Counted from the first letter of the stretch, positions 17,553 through 28,162 are shown. The stretch is 64,000 nucleotides of DNA from Corynebacterium deserti GIMN1.010 (GCF_001277995.1 NZ_CP009220.1:1488001-1552000), one strand, 5' to 3'. A program made the numbers and translations. Notes: generated from the letters alone by a model not told the origin.

Positions 17553-18815
17553 TTAAAGGTGCACGCCCAAGAGCGCATCAACTGCTGCGACCACGATCTT
17601 TCCGGCATCAGTGAAGTCACCGTCAGTGGTTTCTCCGCTGTGTGCAGCGGCCCAGGTGTCGACAACTGCCAAGGCGCCTGGGGTGTCAAGATCGTCAGAT
17701 AGGCGAGCTCGTAGGTCACTAACAACCTGTTCTGCCGCAGCGGTGTCCTGGGCAACGCGTGCCGCCTGACGCCACGCAGCAAGACGTTGTTCAGCAGCAT
17801 CCAAGCCCTGTGCGCTCCAGTCGCGGTTGCCACGGTAATGATCGGCGAAAACACCCAAACGGATCGCACTTGGCTCATGTCCAGCAGCGGTCAGGCGAGA
17901 TACAAACTCCAGGTTGCCTAGGGACTTGGACATTTTCACGCCATCTTGGGAGATCATGCCAGCATGAACGTAGTGCTTGGCCATGCGCTCAACGCCGTGG
18001 GCAGCCTCAGCGTGCGCCGCGGAGAACTCGTGGTGAGGGAAGATCAGATCAGAACCACCACCTTGGATGTCAAAGGTGTGGCCGAGACGATTGGTGGCAA
18101 TTGCTGAACACTCGATGTGCCATCCTGGTCGTCCTGGACCAAAAGGCGACTCCCAACTGGGCTCTCCTTCCCTAGCCGCGCGCCACAACAATGCATCCAG
18201 GGGGTTCTTCTTGCCTGGGCGATCTGGGTCGCCGCCGCGCTCAGCAAAAAACTCAGCCATGGTGTCTCGGTCATAGTTGGACTCATAGCCAAAGTTTTCC
18301 GTGGCTTTCACCGAGGCATAGACATCGGGGAATTCGGGGTCATCCACCACATACGCAGCACCCTCATCCACCAAGGATTGAACCATCTCGATAACCTCGT
18401 CGACAGATTCGATTGCACCGATGTAATCCTGGGGCGGAATGATGCTCAGCGCTTCCATATCGCTACGGAACAAGTTGATCTGGCTGGTGCCCAGCTCGCG
18501 CCAATCAACGCCGTCACGTTCTGCGCGTTCAAACAGAGGATCATCCACATCAGTGATGTTTTGGACGTAATGAACCTTGTGTCCATTGTCTAGCAGAACT
18601 CGGTAAATGAGGTCGAACGCAAGGTAGGTTGCCGCATGGCCCAAGTGCGTGGAGTCATAGGGCGTGATGCCGCAGACGTACATGCCAACGGGAATTCCGG
18701 ATCCGCTTGGTGGGGTGTCGACCAAGCGCACCTCCTGATCTGCAGTGTCAAACAATTCCAAAGGCACTGGGGTGCCATCAAGTGCAGGTACGTCAGGGGT
18801 GGGCCAAGATTGCAT
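17553..18815 (-). CDS. mshC: L-cysteine:1D-myo-inositol 2-amino-2-deoxy-glucopyranoside ligase
   Basis: A 420-residue class I aminoacyl-tRNA-synthetase-like ligase that adds cysteine to GlcN-Ins, the third step of mycothiol synthesis. [21 protein letters not shown] holds the zinc cysteine and HIGH-like motif, [13 protein letters not shown] follows, and the KMSKSLGN adenylate motif is near residue 290. Start set at the ATG giving [12 protein letters not shown], the usual MshC N terminus; the open frame runs 49 codons further upstream without family similarity. Mycothiol genes are restricted to actinobacteria. Confidence 0.95.
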   Translation of the reverse strand: MQSWPTPDVPALDGTPVPLELFDTADQEVRLVDTPPSGSGIPVGMYVCGITPYDSTHLGHAATYLAFDLIYRVLLDNGHKVHYVQNITDVDDPLFERAERDGVDWRELGTSQINLFRSDMEALSIIPPQDYIGAIESVDEVIEMVQSLVDEGAAYVVDDPEFPDVYASVKATENFGYESNYDRDTMAEFFAERGGDPDRPGKKNPLDALLWRAAREGEPSWESPFGPGRPGWHIECSAIATNRLGHTFDIQGGGSDLIFPHHEFSAAHAEAAHGVERMAKHYVHAGMISQDGVKMSKSLGNLEFVSRLTAAGHEPSAIRLGVFADHYRGNRDWSAQGLDAAEQRLAAWRQAARVAQDTAAAEQVVSDLRARLSDDLDTPGALAVVDTWAAAHSGETTDGDFTDAGKIVVAAVDALLGVHL

Positions 18816-18916
18816 AGGGTTTACTCTATCTTCTTTCCGTAAATATTTCCGTGACAAGTGAATGTTCCGTTGTGTCACCTCAAGCTGCAACAGGTGAAAC
18901 CATATTCCTATTCCAC

Positions 18917-18948
18917 AATAAAAAATCCACCGAGGTGACCCGGTGGAT
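18917..18948 (-). terminator. Rho-independent terminator of uppP
   Basis: Read on the minus strand, ATCCACCG / CGGTGGAT forms an 8-base-pair stem with an 8-base loop, then TTTTTTATTG. It starts 18 bases after the uppP stop, separating uppP from mshC. Confidence 0.8.
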
Positions 18949-18965
18949 GTATGAACGGACAACGA

Positions 18966-19847
18966 TTATGGGTTGAGGTATCCCAAAGCCAACAGCAGCA
19001 TGACGATAAGACCAGCTGGGATGCGGTATGCAGCGAACCAGCTAAACGAGTGGTTGGCTACGAACTTCATCAGCCACGCAATAGAAATGTAACCGACAAT
19101 GAAGGCCACCAACGTTCCCACGGCGAGCTGCAATCCGGACGCAGCCTGGCCAGCATCTGGTGCGAATGCATCAGGAAGTGAGTACAGGCCAGAGCCCAGC
19201 ACGGCAGGAATTGCCAGAAGGAAGGAAAACTTGGTTGCCACTTCACGGTTAAGTCCTAAGAACAAACCTGCGGAAATGGTACCGCCGGAACGCGACACAC
19301 CTGGGATAAGCGCCAGACACTGCGCCAAACCCATAATGATGGCGTCTTTCATATTGAGCTCGTCATATCCGCGCTCCTTTTTGCCCATTTTCTCAGCGAG
19401 AATGAAGACGAAAGAGAACACGATCAACACGGTCGCGGTGATCCACATGTTGCGCAGGGCGTCACGGATAAGGTCTTTGCCCAAGACACCGAGGACGACC
19501 ACGGGGATGGTGGCGACGATAATCATCCAGCCCATCTTGTAGTCGCGTCCTCGTCGCTCTTTGTTTAAGACACCGGCGAACCAGCCGGTGAGAATCTGCC
19601 AGATTTCTTTAGCAAAGAACACAAGGACAGCGGCTTCAGTGCCCAGCTGAACCACAGCGGTAAAGGAGGCACCGGCGTCAGCTCCCCAAAACAGCTCCGA
19701 AATGATTCGAAGGTGTCCACTCGAGCTGATGGGAAGGAACTCGGTGAGACCTTGAACAATTGAGAGCACAATGGTTTGCACCCATCCAATACTTTCTGTT
19801 GCTGCAGGATCAGCGGCGGCAGCTAGGAAGGTTGTCTGTTCATTCAC
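18966..19847 (-). CDS. uppP: Undecaprenyl-diphosphate phosphatase
   Basis: A 293-residue polytopic membrane enzyme (BacA family) that recycles the C55 lipid carrier for wall synthesis by removing its terminal phosphate. Signature blocks are [15 protein letters not shown] near residue 33 and [17 protein letters not shown] near residue 185, with the catalytic Glu, Ser and Arg residues. Several hydrophobic segments follow. It starts at a GTG (19847). The gene is divergent from the aldo/keto reductase with only 43 bases between the start codons. Confidence 0.95.
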   Translation of the reverse strand: MNEQTTFLAAAADPAATESIGWVQTIVLSIVQGLTEFLPISSSGHLRIISELFWGADAGASFTAVVQLGTEAAVLVFFAKEIWQILTGWFAGVLNKERRGRDYKMGWMIIVATIPVVVLGVLGKDLIRDALRNMWITATVLIVFSFVFILAEKMGKKERGYDELNMKDAIIMGLAQCLALIPGVSRSGGTISAGLFLGLNREVATKFSFLLAIPAVLGSGLYSLPDAFAPDAGQAASGLQLAVGTLVAFIVGYISIAWLMKFVANHSFSWFAAYRIPAGLIVMLLLALGYLNP

Positions 19848-19890
19848 CCGATCTACCGTACTACTTTGTAGTCTAAGTAGTGTGGTCTAG

Positions 19891-20841
19891 GTGAAACAGC
19901 GAATGGTGGGATCTAGTGGCTTGCGGGTTTCTCGGCTGGGCCTAGGCACGTCAACATGGGGCTCGGGCACCGAGCTGGTTGAGGCAGGCGACATCTTTAA
20001 GGCCTTTACTGGTGCAGGCGGAACGCTTATCGACGTCAGCCCCAATTACACCTCCGGTATCGCCGAAGAAATGCTCGGTGAGCTACTTAAGTCACATATT
20101 TCGCGTTCTGAGGTAGTTATCTCATCGAGTGCCGGCGTGAACCCCGCACTCCCCTTAGGACGTCGCGTGGATTGCTCCCGCCGAAACCTGATCGCTCAAT
20201 TGGATGTCACTCTCAGAGCATTAGGAACGGACTATCTTGATCTGTGGTCGGTGGGCTATTGGGATGAAGGCACGCCACCTCATGAGGTGGCGGACACCCT
20301 GGACTACGCCGTTCGTACCGGACGAGTGCGCTACGCAGGCGTGCGAGGCTATTCCGGGTGGCAACTCGCCGTCACGCATGCTGCCTCCAATCACGCGGCA
20401 GCGTCGGCACGTCCCATCGTTGTTGCCCAAAATGAGTACAGCCTCTTAGAGCGTCGCGCGGAACAAGAGCTTCTGCCTGCAACACAACACCTCGGCGTGG
20501 GATTTTTTGCCGGTGCCCCGCTTGGCCAAGGTGTCTTGACCGCGAAGTATCGCTCCGAGATCCCTCACGATTCGCGGGCTGCGTCGACCGGACGTGATGC
20601 TGAAGTGCAAAGCTATTTGGACAATCGTGGTCGCATCATCGTTGATGCTCTCGATACCGCAGCCAAGGGGTTGGGCTTTAGTCCTGCTGTCACTGCAACT
20701 ACGTGGGTGCGTGATCGACCTGGTGTGACAGCTGTTATCGTGGGCGCGCGCACCTCACACCAATTGACGCAACTACTCAAAGCTGAGGATGTGATCTTGC
20801 CTACACCGATCACCCAGGCCTTGGATGATGTCTCCCTGTAA
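19891..20841 (+). CDS. Aldo/keto reductase
   Basis: A 316-residue NADPH-dependent oxidoreductase of the aldo/keto reductase (AKR) fold. The N terminus KQRMVGSSGLRVSRLGLGTSTWG is typical; the Asp of LIDVSPNYTSG and a LDVTLRALGTDYLDLW block fit the catalytic barrel, but the usual catalytic tyrosine stretch (DTA..YG) reads DVSPNYTSG, keeping the Tyr. The C-terminal cofactor segment is seen in VTAVIVGARTSHQL. It starts at a GTG with a weak ribosome site. The substrate is unknown. The lipoprotein gene follows after 37 bases, probably in one unit. Confidence 0.88.
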   Translation: MKQRMVGSSGLRVSRLGLGTSTWGSGTELVEAGDIFKAFTGAGGTLIDVSPNYTSGIAEEMLGELLKSHISRSEVVISSSAGVNPALPLGRRVDCSRRNLIAQLDVTLRALGTDYLDLWSVGYWDEGTPPHEVADTLDYAVRTGRVRYAGVRGYSGWQLAVTHAASNHAAASARPIVVAQNEYSLLERRAEQELLPATQHLGVGFFAGAPLGQGVLTAKYRSEIPHDSRAASTGRDAEVQSYLDNRGRIIVDALDTAAKGLGFSPAVTATTWVRDRPGVTAVIVGARTSHQLTQLLKAEDVILPTPITQALDDVSL

Positions 20842-20878
20842 GTTGGTGGCGCCATGTGGGCTGGTAACCTGAATCTTT

Positions 20879-21901
20879 GTGAATATGCGCCGTCGATCCC
20901 GTATGTCCCGAGTGCTTCCAGCGTCAGCGTTGGTCGCGTCTACTGCTTTGCTGTTGAGTGCCTGCACCCAGCAGATAACTGATAGCCCGGACATGGGAAA
21001 GGCGACGCCAGCGGTGTCGCCAGCAGCGACAAACCCGGATGGACAGATCATTGAGTTCGGCAATGTCACTGACATGGAAGTCGCCGACGGCGACATTCTC
21101 AGTGTGCGCACCGAAGACTCGCTATCGATCGGCACTGTCGCCGACTTTGAGGCGGGCGACGTGGTGGAGTTAGGCGTCGATAAGCAATGCGGTGATCTCA
21201 CCTCGACCGGCGGCACATTCTTGCTCCCCTGCGACGCCGGCGTTTATTTCATTGACGCGGCCAATCCCACGTTGGATGACCTGCATGAGACGGATAAACC
21301 CGTCACTGTTGCAGCACTAACCACCGATGGCGAGCTAGTCGTGGGCAATGACCAGGATGCGGAGCTGACCGTCTACCGCGACAGTGAGGATCCAGAAACC
21401 TTTGACGTGGCAGCCCCCAACACGCAATTGATTTCTGTGCCAGTCAATGATCGTCATGACGCCGTGGTGCGCACCTGGAATGAAAACACCACCATTCAAG
21501 ATGTTGACTACCCCAATGATCGTGAGGGCGCGACCCTGCGCGTTGGCCTTGGTCTGGGACAAATGGCTGGCGGTGAGGACGGCCTGCTAGTGGTCTCTGA
21601 TGAAATGGGTGGTCAGATTGCCATCTACAACGCCGATGACGTCATCCGCCTGCAAATGACCGCGCCTGTCGACGCCAACCCATGGGGCGTTGCCTGGGAT
21701 TCCACCAACGCGCTTGCCTGGATCACCTCGCTGAGCGAAAACACCCTGGTCGGATACAAAATCTCCGAAGGTGTGCCTGAAGAGCAACAACGTTTGAACA
21801 CCGTTGCTGATGCCCAAAATATCGTCGTACTCAGTGACGCCACTTTGGTCGCAGCATCTGCCACCGGTAACGGCCTACAAATCATCCCTAATCCAGCGTA
21901 A
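20879..21901 (+). CDS. Secreted lipoprotein, beta-propeller-like
   Basis: A 340-residue exported protein. Basic N terminus, hydrophobic stretch and the lipobox LLLSAC put the acylated cysteine at residue 29 (GTG start) or 27 (ATG at 20885). The mature part has repeated beta-strand patterns such as [30 protein letters not shown] and [19 protein letters not shown], like a YncE/quinoprotein-type propeller. It ends 10 bases before pyrD, so the two are co-transcribed. The role is unknown; an extracytoplasmic binding or sensing protein is plausible. Confidence 0.8.
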   Translation: MNMRRRSRMSRVLPASALVASTALLLSACTQQITDSPDMGKATPAVSPAATNPDGQIIEFGNVTDMEVADGDILSVRTEDSLSIGTVADFEAGDVVELGVDKQCGDLTSTGGTFLLPCDAGVYFIDAANPTLDDLHETDKPVTVAALTTDGELVVGNDQDAELTVYRDSEDPETFDVAAPNTQLISVPVNDRHDAVVRTWNENTTIQDVDYPNDREGATLRVGLGLGQMAGGEDGLLVVSDEMGGQIAIYNADDVIRLQMTAPVDANPWGVAWDSTNALAWITSLSENTLVGYKISEGVPEEQQRLNTVADAQNIVVLSDATLVAASATGNGLQIIPNPA

Positions 21902-21911
21902 AGAGGTCACA

Positions 21912-23027
21912 ATGAGCAACCAGTCTCCTGCCCGTAAGCTGCGTCAAACCGTCTACGATGCCAGCCTGAAGGTGATGTTCACACTGCGCCCAGAGCGCAT
22001 CCACGGCATCATCAACAACGGAATCGGCGTACTCGACAGCATCGCACCTCTCAACCGTGCCGTGGAAAAAGTCATTGCAGTTCACGACGATTCCCTATCC
22101 CAAGAAGTATTCGGCGTCACCTTCCCCCGCCCACTCGGCCTTGCCGCAGGCTTTGACAAGAATGCCTCCATGGCCGATGCCTGGGCACCACTGGGATTTG
22201 GTTACGCAGAGCTCGGCACCGTCACCGCCTCCCCTCAGCCAGGTAACCCCACTCCCCGCCTCTTCCGCCTTCCTGCGGATAAAGCAATCCTTAACCGCAT
22301 GGGCTTTAACAACCTCGGTGCAGCTGAGGTCGCCGGCAACCTGCGCAACCGCAAGTCCGACGATGTCATCGGCATCAACATTGGTAAAACAAAGGTTGTG
22401 CCTGCAGAAAAGGCTGTTGACGATTACCGCCGTTCTGCGTCCTTGCTGGGCGATTTGGCCGATTACCTCGTAGTAAACGTCTCTTCCCCCAACACTCCAG
22501 GTCTGCGCGACCTGCAGGCTGTGGAGTCCCTGCGCCCCATCTTGGCTGCAGTTCAGGAATCCACCAGCGTGCCAGTTCTGGTGAAGATCGCCCCTGACCT
22601 CTCTGACGACGACATCGACGCCGTGGCAGATCTTGCCCTTGAGCTGGGTCTTGCTGGCATCGTCGCAACCAACACCACCATTTCCCGCGAGGGTCTTAAA
22701 ACCCCCGCTGCCGAAGTAGAGGCAATGGGCGCGGGTGGCATTTCCGGAGCACCCGTTGCAGCTCGCTCATTGGAAGTACTCAAGCGGCTGTATGACCGTG
22801 TGGGTACCAAGCTCGTGCTCATCTCTGTTGGCGGTATTTCCACCCCTGAGCAGGCTTGGGAGCGCATCACCAACGGCGCCACCTTGCTGCAGGGATACAC
22901 CGATTTCATCTACGGTGGTCCAGATTGGATCCGCGATATCCACCTCGGTATCGCCAAACAGCTCAAGGCCCATGGCCTGAAGAATATCTCCGAGGCAGTG
23001 GGTAGCCACTTGGAGTGGAAGAACTAA
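21912..23027 (+). CDS. pyrD: Dihydroorotate dehydrogenase (quinone), class 2
   Basis: A 371-residue FMN enzyme that oxidises dihydroorotate to orotate in pyrimidine synthesis, passing electrons to menaquinone at the membrane. The N-terminal helical region (first about 40 residues) is the membrane-associated quinone tunnel of class 2 enzymes. Signature pieces are [12 protein letters not shown], the catalytic-serine region [27 protein letters not shown] and the FMN-phosphate loop [16 protein letters not shown]. Start ATG at 21912 follows AAAGAGG; the frame is open further upstream into the lipoprotein gene. A strong terminator follows. Confidence 0.96.
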   Translation: MSNQSPARKLRQTVYDASLKVMFTLRPERIHGIINNGIGVLDSIAPLNRAVEKVIAVHDDSLSQEVFGVTFPRPLGLAAGFDKNASMADAWAPLGFGYAELGTVTASPQPGNPTPRLFRLPADKAILNRMGFNNLGAAEVAGNLRNRKSDDVIGINIGKTKVVPAEKAVDDYRRSASLLGDLADYLVVNVSSPNTPGLRDLQAVESLRPILAAVQESTSVPVLVKIAPDLSDDDIDAVADLALELGLAGIVATNTTISREGLKTPAAEVEAMGAGGISGAPVAARSLEVLKRLYDRVGTKLVLISVGGISTPEQAWERITNGATLLQGYTDFIYGGPDWIRDIHLGIAKQLKAHGLKNISEAVGSHLEWKN

Positions 23028-23064
23028 ACAGGCCACGCGCAGGTGCGCATTGTCAAATTCTGAC

Positions 23065-23108
23065 AGCAAAAGGTCTCTGTGAGCACGTGCTCACAGAGAC
23101 CTTTTGCT
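23065..23108. terminator. Terminator palindrome after pyrD
   Basis: A 44-base perfect palindrome (AGCAAAAGGTCTCTGTGAGCAC and its complement, no spacer) lies 38 bases past the pyrD stop. A/T edges on both sides suit a bidirectional terminator for pyrD and the convergent membrane gene. Confidence 0.85.
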
Positions 23109-23137
23109 TAAGATGCCTAGAGGCGAATTTTGCCTAA

Positions 23138-23178
23138 TTCTTGGGCTTTACTTCTTGGGCTCTACTTTTTGGGCTCAG
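23138..23178. repeat. Three tandem 13-14 base repeats at a gene end
   Basis: TTCTTGGGCTTTAC, TTCTTGGGCTCTAC and TTTTTGGGCTCAG follow each other without gaps. The stop codon of the minus-strand membrane gene lies in the second copy, so copy-number change would alter its last residues. Confidence 0.7.
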
Positions 23179-23602
23179 ACTTAGGCATTTGGGAACGGCG
23201 AATCACCAGACCGCACAGCAAGGCCGCGACTCCCCAGGCGCTGAGCCAGAACTGCTCAACAACATAGAGCTCCACATTGGGAAGCAGACGGCTACCAATC
23301 ACCATCAACACTGCGACGCTCAGTGAAATGATCTGCGTCTTGGAGCTAGGCTCGTACTTACTCGTTGTAGCAAACGCTCCCAGGATGATCGCTGCGATGA
23401 GGATCATCAAAAAGCCCGGTGTAATGCTGAAGGTACGCAGCAGGCCAGAGGTAAACAGTTCAATGGCTGCGAAGACCAACAGCACCAAACCTAAGGCCAT
23501 AAACGCACCACCAATGCGAATTCCGGCTGGAACTCGACGCCAGCTAGCGCGTCCCTCAAGGCTTGTTAACTTCTTTAATGATCTTCCCGATGCTGAACTC
23601 AT
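23162..23602 (-). CDS. Small integral membrane protein, unknown
   Basis: A 146-residue protein with four hydrophobic stretches (around residues 30-50, 57-77, 88-105 and 117-135) and basic ends. Start set at the ATG giving MSSASGRSLKKL, since the longer frame runs into the PEBP gene region with no ribosome site. It follows the PEBP gene by 16 bases on the same strand. I recognise no family. The C terminus (KSEPKK) is written by a tandem repeat. Confidence 0.65.
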   Translation of the reverse strand: MSSASGRSLKKLTSLEGRASWRRVPAGIRIGGAFMALGLVLLVFAAIELFTSGLLRTFSITPGFLMILIAAIILGAFATTSKYEPSSKTQIISLSVAVLMVIGSRLLPNVELYVVEQFWLSAWGVAALLCGLVIRRSQMPKSEPKK

Positions 23603-23618
23603 AATGTGACTTACCCTA

Positions 23619-24152
23619 CTAGTTCTGGTGCCAACCCCACACAATTGACCTGCCAAGGGTGTGGAAATACAGGTTGAAGCCTAGAACAGTGGGGGTGGCG
23701 TCGGGGTCAATATCGAGTTTTTCCACATCAACTGCATGCACTGCGAAGAGATAACGGTGCGGTGCGTGTCCTGCCGGAGGCTGAGCTCCATAGAAGCCTC
23801 GCTTGCCGGAATCACCCTTGAGTGAGACCACACCCTCGATACCTCCGAGGGTTTCATCACCGGCACCGGTGGGAATCTCAGTCACGGAAGTTGGGATGTT
23901 GAACACTGCCCAGTGCCAAAAACCGGATGCTGTTGGAGCATCTGGATCAAAGCACGTGATGGCCAATGACTTGGTGCCTTCGGGGAGGTCAGACCACGCA
24001 AGTTGCGGGGAGACGTCATTGCCGCCGAGCTGCGCCTCGCCCAATTGCGCGCCGTTTTCCACGTCGGTGGAGGTCAATGTAAAGGTGGGCTTGTCCCCCA
24101 GCGGAGCGTAAGGGTCTGGTCCGGGGAATCGATCATCAATGTAACTAGTCAT
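23619..24152 (-). CDS. PEBP-family protein (YbhB/YbcL type)
   Basis: A 177-residue phosphatidylethanolamine-binding-protein fold. The hallmark blocks are SPQLAWSDLPEGTKSLAITCFDPDAP, GFWHWAVFNIP and RGFYGAQPPAGHAPHRY, whose Asp, His and Pro line the anion-binding pocket. Bacterial members have no firm function. It lies between the ABC exporter gene (72-base gap) and the membrane gene on the same strand. Length is normal and no signal peptide is present, so it is cytosolic. Confidence 0.9.
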   Translation of the reverse strand: MTSYIDDRFPGPDPYAPLGDKPTFTLTSTDVENGAQLGEAQLGGNDVSPQLAWSDLPEGTKSLAITCFDPDAPTASGFWHWAVFNIPTSVTEIPTGAGDETLGGIEGVVSLKGDSGKRGFYGAQPPAGHAPHRYLFAVHAVDVEKLDIDPDATPTVLGFNLYFHTLGRSIVWGWHQN

Positions 24153-24223
24153 AGTGTCGTTTCTACCGCAAATTGGTCTTGGGTGTTGCCGCTTTCACAA
24201 TGCTGGCTCCAAACACAGCAGAT

Positions 24224-26023
24224 TTAATGAGCGCTCCACCGCCTGTATAACTGCGCATATCGCCCGTTCAGCTCCATCAGCTCAGTATGGCGACCGTCTT
24301 CTACGATCTCGCCCTGTTCCATCACCAAGATGCGATCCGCTACCACGGCCTGATTCAGTCGGTGCGCCACGACCAACGTGGTGCGGTTCCTCGAAATCTC
24401 GGCAGCCGCACTTTCCAAGAGCAGTGCGTTTTCACTACCGGCTTCACTGGTGGCTTCATCCATGATGAGCACGGGCGGGTCACGCAAAATGATGCGCGCA
24501 AGCGCGATTTGCTGTTGGACTTCCGGAGGAAGGTCTTCTGCACCGGCGCCGATCAACGTGTTGAGACCTTGAGGGAACCACCGGTGATATGGGGTGGTGT
24601 CTTGACCCAAGCCGACCTGGCCCAGGGCGTCGAAAAGCGCTTTGTCGCTGGCGGTCGTGTCAGCCATCCGAAGGTCGTCGCCGAGCGTGCCGGCGAAAAG
24701 GTGAACTTCTTGGCTAATGAGTGCGACGTGCCGCGTCGTCCACGTATCAGCGACTGTTGATGTATCGACGTCCCCGACCATGACCGCACCGGAGTCTGGG
24801 CGTTGCAGGCCCGCGATAAGGCCGGCCAGCGTGGATTTTCCTGCTCCTGAGGTGCCTACCAATGCGGTTGTCGTGCCGGCCTCGAGTGTGACATTGAAGT
24901 CTTTGAGGATCGCTGTGCCTCCGGGGTAGGTGAAGGTGAGATCACGGACCGTCACCGAGGGGGGCTCCAGACAATCGGGGGCTTGAGCAAGTTCTTCGGT
25001 ACGATCTGCCATCTGCGCTAGCGCGACGGCACGACCGAGTGACGTGGAGGCGCTTTGGATTTCCGAGGCGAAAAACAGCACATTAAATACGTGTACTTCC
25101 ATGCGCACGATCACAAAGACCGCGGCCGTTCCAGCACCGACGCTGAGCTGCCCGTGCGCCACAAGATACGCGCTGACAGCTATCACACCGATAAGAAGGA
25201 ATCCGTAGGCAACCGAACCCAAGGCAAGAAGGCGGGTGAAAATCGGCGCGCGGTCCGCCGTTGCCTGAACCGCAGTCCACGAGGCCGAGCGCATTCTTTT
25301 CACACCCCACGCACCCAATTTGAGTACGCGAAGCGTATCGATACCGCGGATCGTATCCAGCAGCAGGTTATTCCTGCGCGCCTCAGTGCTGGAGACAATG
25401 TTGGTGGCCGCCGGAATAGCCTGCAGCGTGGCCCGACCACTCGGATACATCACCAGGACAATCAGAACAAAGAGCAACGAATACGACCAGTGAATCGCCA
25501 TCAATGCAATGAGCGAACTCGGCAGAATCAAAATGGTGATCACTAAGCGCACGCCCACCATGGCAACAATGCGCACGGTGTTATCAATATCTTGGGTGAT
25601 TCGGCTGATCACATTGCCGGTACCCAGCTCCATTACATCGGGCACAGGCGCGCGCAGCGACGAGGTCAGCGCAGCTTTACGCAAATCCACCGAGAGCCGC
25701 CTGGCCAGCGTATTAATCACCCACTGAAGCGCAGCGCGACCTGCGGTTTCCGCAAGGATCGCCAGGCCAACGAGGATAAGCAACCACAACATCGCGTCAT
25801 AGCCAGATCCAAGAACGGGCAACGCGTGGCCGTTAATGAGATCTACGGAGTAACCCAGCAAATTCGATGAGCCCACCATGGATACAACAGTGGCGATACT
25901 GATCGCGAAAAACGTCACGTACCAGCGCAAACTCGGGCGCGATGGCAGCCCACGCAGCATCGCCCACGATTCGCGCAACGTCGCCGGCGCCAATGCATCA
26001 GCAACACGTTCACTCACGGCCAT
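24224..26023 (-). CDS. ABC exporter half-transporter B: catalytic motifs intact, signature motif lost
   Basis: A 599-residue protein with an exporter-type transmembrane domain (first about 330 residues) and an ATPase domain. Walker [10 protein letters not shown] (about residue 390), Q-loop LISQEVHLF, Walker B VLIMDEAT (about 516) and the switch histidine LVVAHRL (about 551) are present, but the ABC signature LSGGQ is replaced by [11 protein letters not shown] (about 495). Start at the ATG at 26023, overlapping the partner gene by 14 bases; the frame is open 40 codons further into that gene. It needs the LSGGQ of its partner to make one working ATP site (inference). Confidence 0.9.
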   Translation of the reverse strand: MAVSERVADALAPATLRESWAMLRGLPSRPSLRWYVTFFAISIATVVSMVGSSNLLGYSVDLINGHALPVLGSGYDAMLWLLILVGLAILAETAGRAALQWVINTLARRLSVDLRKAALTSSLRAPVPDVMELGTGNVISRITQDIDNTVRIVAMVGVRLVITILILPSSLIALMAIHWSYSLLFVLIVLVMYPSGRATLQAIPAATNIVSSTEARRNNLLLDTIRGIDTLRVLKLGAWGVKRMRSASWTAVQATADRAPIFTRLLALGSVAYGFLLIGVIAVSAYLVAHGQLSVGAGTAAVFVIVRMEVHVFNVLFFASEIQSASTSLGRAVALAQMADRTEELAQAPDCLEPPSVTVRDLTFTYPGGTAILKDFNVTLEAGTTTALVGTSGAGKSTLAGLIAGLQRPDSGAVMVGDVDTSTVADTWTTRHVALISQEVHLFAGTLGDDLRMADTTASDKALFDALGQVGLGQDTTPYHRWFPQGLNTLIGAGAEDLPPEVQQQIALARIILRDPPVLIMDEATSEAGSENALLLESAAAEISRNRTTLVVAHRLNQAVVADRILVMEQGEIVEDGRHTELMELNGRYAQLYRRWSAH

Positions 26024-27629
26024 GCGAGTCACCTCCAAAATCAGTGTGCACGCGGTCAGCAACACCGTGCCACGTAGGGTTTGCGGTAATAACAACGGTC
26101 TTGCGACCACGGCGAAGCTTTTCGACGCGCTGTGCCACCTCATCTAGTGTCACAGCATCTAACCCGGTCGTCGGCTCATCAAGTATCAGCACCTCCGGAT
26201 CCGCTGCAAGGAACCTAGCCAACGCAATCCGCTGACGCTGTCCTCCTGACAAGTTGAGCCCGGCCTCACCAATAAGTGCATCAGGCAGCTTAAACTCGCC
26301 CGGTGCATGCAAATCTGCACCCAACCTTTTTACAATGTCGTCACAACTTGCCGCATACAATGCATCCCGCAGCTTCTCAGAACTCACCGTTCCCAAAGGA
26401 TTAAGGTTGTCCGCCAATACGCCTTCAAACACGCTGACTCGGTGAGGTGCGACCACGACGTTATCGAGGGTTTGTAGTCCCCGCAGCTGGCGATCAAGCT
26501 CCTCACGCTGTTGTGGCGTGTGAGGGTTCCACACGGTTAGCCCATCCCCGATGTTCAAGGTTGCAGGCGGTGGGGTTGGTTGCGCAGCTGCTTTGTCGAG
26601 CTCCGCGACTAGGGTTTGCACACGCTTTGTCGACGCCTGTCCCCTCGCCCAGATTTCAGTCATTATGCCCAACGACACGCCCAGCACCGTCAACGACGGC
26701 GGCACCAGCAGCGTCACTGAGATCATCTCACCGCCGGAGATATCACCATTAAAAGCTAGCAACGCAGCGTACGCCAAGAGACCAACAGAAAAGACGGCAG
26801 GCACGAGCTGGCGAACAAAGGTGAGTACGGCTTGGAGACGTACTTCTTTCAACATGATCTCCAGTGCCACATCTGCGGTTTTGCCAAATCGTTGCTCAGA
26901 ATGGGCGATGGCGCCAAGGCCTTTGACCACTCTTGATCCCTGCGCTAGGTCGGTTGCCAACGACACCGACACAGCCTCAGCTTGTCGTCTCCTCGCTGAA
27001 ATCTTTGTCAGCGGCGTGGCGGTGAAATACGACGCCAGTGCAGTACACACACCACCCACCAGCAACAACGCAGCAATCGCTGGTGAAATTGGCGCAATAG
27101 AAATTGTCGATCCCACCAAATATCCCACCATCATGATGGGGAAATTGAGCACCTGCTTGAGTCCACCAATTTGCACCGAATCTTGATCAACGGTGTTAAG
27201 CACCTCGCCAGGTGTGAGCGAATTGCGCGGCGTTGTCAGCAATTTCGCCGAGAGTTCAAGACGAAGATTGTGCACCACCCGCGCGCTTGTGAGATCAGTC
27301 AACGCATCAGATGTTCCCTCAAGAATGAACACCAACCACAACACGACGGCCAATAGCCCCGCGACGATAAGAAATGACCTGAGATCACCAGAGGCAAAGA
27401 TCCACTCTGTTCCTCGTCCCACAATGAGCGACGTCAACGCACCCAGCATGCTAGACAGCAACATTCCAAGGACCAGTACCCACGTTGCTGTGGGGAAAGC
27501 CCACAGTAGGCGTCGGGCACTTTTCGCCGGGGTGGAATCGTCCAGAGTGGGGAGCAAGGGTGTGCCCTCTTCTGGAGATTCCGGAACAAACCAGGACCAT
27601 GTACGCATCCTGCGGAACTCTTTTGGCAT
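26010..27629 (-). CDS. ABC exporter half-transporter A: signature present, Walker A missing
   Basis: A 539-residue partner of the next gene. It has a six-helix exporter-type membrane domain (about residues 40-310), then a shortened ATPase domain. [11 protein letters not shown] (about residue 456) and Walker [14 protein letters not shown] are intact, but no GxxGxGK[ST] exists anywhere in the chain; the Q-loop reads [10 protein letters not shown] (His for Gln) and the switch position reads VVITANPT without histidine. About 45 residues around the P-loop appear deleted. Start at ATG 27629 with AAGG 9 bases upstream. Heterodimer with the overlapping downstream gene; substrate unknown. Confidence 0.9.
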   Translation of the reverse strand: MPKEFRRMRTWSWFVPESPEEGTPLLPTLDDSTPAKSARRLLWAFPTATWVLVLGMLLSSMLGALTSLIVGRGTEWIFASGDLRSFLIVAGLLAVVLWLVFILEGTSDALTDLTSARVVHNLRLELSAKLLTTPRNSLTPGEVLNTVDQDSVQIGGLKQVLNFPIMMVGYLVGSTISIAPISPAIAALLLVGGVCTALASYFTATPLTKISARRRQAEAVSVSLATDLAQGSRVVKGLGAIAHSEQRFGKTADVALEIMLKEVRLQAVLTFVRQLVPAVFSVGLLAYAALLAFNGDISGGEMISVTLLVPPSLTVLGVSLGIMTEIWARGQASTKRVQTLVAELDKAAAQPTPPPATLNIGDGLTVWNPHTPQQREELDRQLRGLQTLDNVVVAPHRVSVFEGVLADNLNPLGTVSSEKLRDALYAASCDDIVKRLGADLHAPGEFKLPDALIGEAGLNLSGGQRQRIALARFLAADPEVLILDEPTTGLDAVTLDEVAQRVEKLRRGRKTVVITANPTWHGVADRVHTDFGGDSHGRE

Positions 27630-27810
27630 GACGAAAACCTTACCGGAGTGTTTAATGCCGATGAGATTCAATTTTTTCGGCGTGGCCGGAACTTACATCC
27701 ATGTAAGCCCCCAATTACGTTTCACCTATGTGACCTGCAGATTTGTGTTCATTGAAACATTCAGGTTATTGTTTATCTCGTGCCAAGGGCGATATGCCCT
27801 AAAACACCCA

Positions 27811-27896
27811 GCCCGGGTGGCGGAATGGCAGACGCGCTAGCTTGAGGTGCTAGTGTCCTATTAACGGACGTGGGGGTTCAAGTCCCCCCCCGGGCA
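27811..27896 (+). tRNA. tRNA-Leu (anticodon GAG), copy 1
   Basis: An 86-base class II tRNA: acceptor GCCCGGG/CCCGGGC with discriminator A, anticodon stem CTAGC/GCTAG with loop TTGAGGT (anticodon GAG), long variable arm, and T-arm GGGGGTTCAAGTCCCCC. CCA is not encoded. It reads CUC and CUU codons. Confidence 0.97.
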
Positions 27897-27919
27897 CACT
27901 GTGTTGAGACAGTAACTTT

Positions 27920-27947
27920 AGACTCTGATCTTTTCAGGTCAGGGTCT
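27920..27947 (+). terminator. Hairpin between the two tRNA-Leu genes
   Basis: AGACTCTGA and TCAGGGTCT form a 9-base-pair stem (one G-U pair) with a 10-base loop, followed by TACCTTTTG. It may end the first tRNA transcript or mark a processing site. Confidence 0.5.
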
Positions 27948-27978
27948 TACCTTTTGCCTTGTAGTACTCACACACCCA

Positions 27979-28064
27979 GCCCGGGTGGCGGAATGGCAGA
28001 CGCGCTAGCTTGAGGTGCTAGTGTCCTATTAACGGACGTGGGGGTTCAAGTCCCCCCCCGGGCA
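27979..28064 (+). tRNA. tRNA-Leu (anticodon GAG), copy 2
   Basis: Base-for-base identical to the first copy over all 86 bases, plus short shared flanks (CACCCA before, CA after). 82 bases separate the copies. It is followed by a clear terminator. Confidence 0.97.
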
Positions 28065-28070
28065 CAATTT

Positions 28071-28115
28071 AAGACCGGTAATGATCATCTTGCAGATCAT
28101 TACCGGTCTTTTTCT
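28071..28115 (+). terminator. Terminator after the tRNA-Leu pair
   Basis: AAGACCGGTAATGATC and its exact complement form a 16-base-pair stem with an 8-base loop, then TTTCT, starting 7 bases past the second tRNA. Confidence 0.9.
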
Positions 28116-28162
28116 CATACACTGCTACTCCCCCTGTTACTCAGTCCGATATTCTGGCTGGT

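Noticed and set aside
27811..28064. Tandem tRNA-Leu genes as the attachment site of the prophage in this window
   Set aside because: The prophage lies more than 18 kb away, and no tRNA fragment was seen near its left end.
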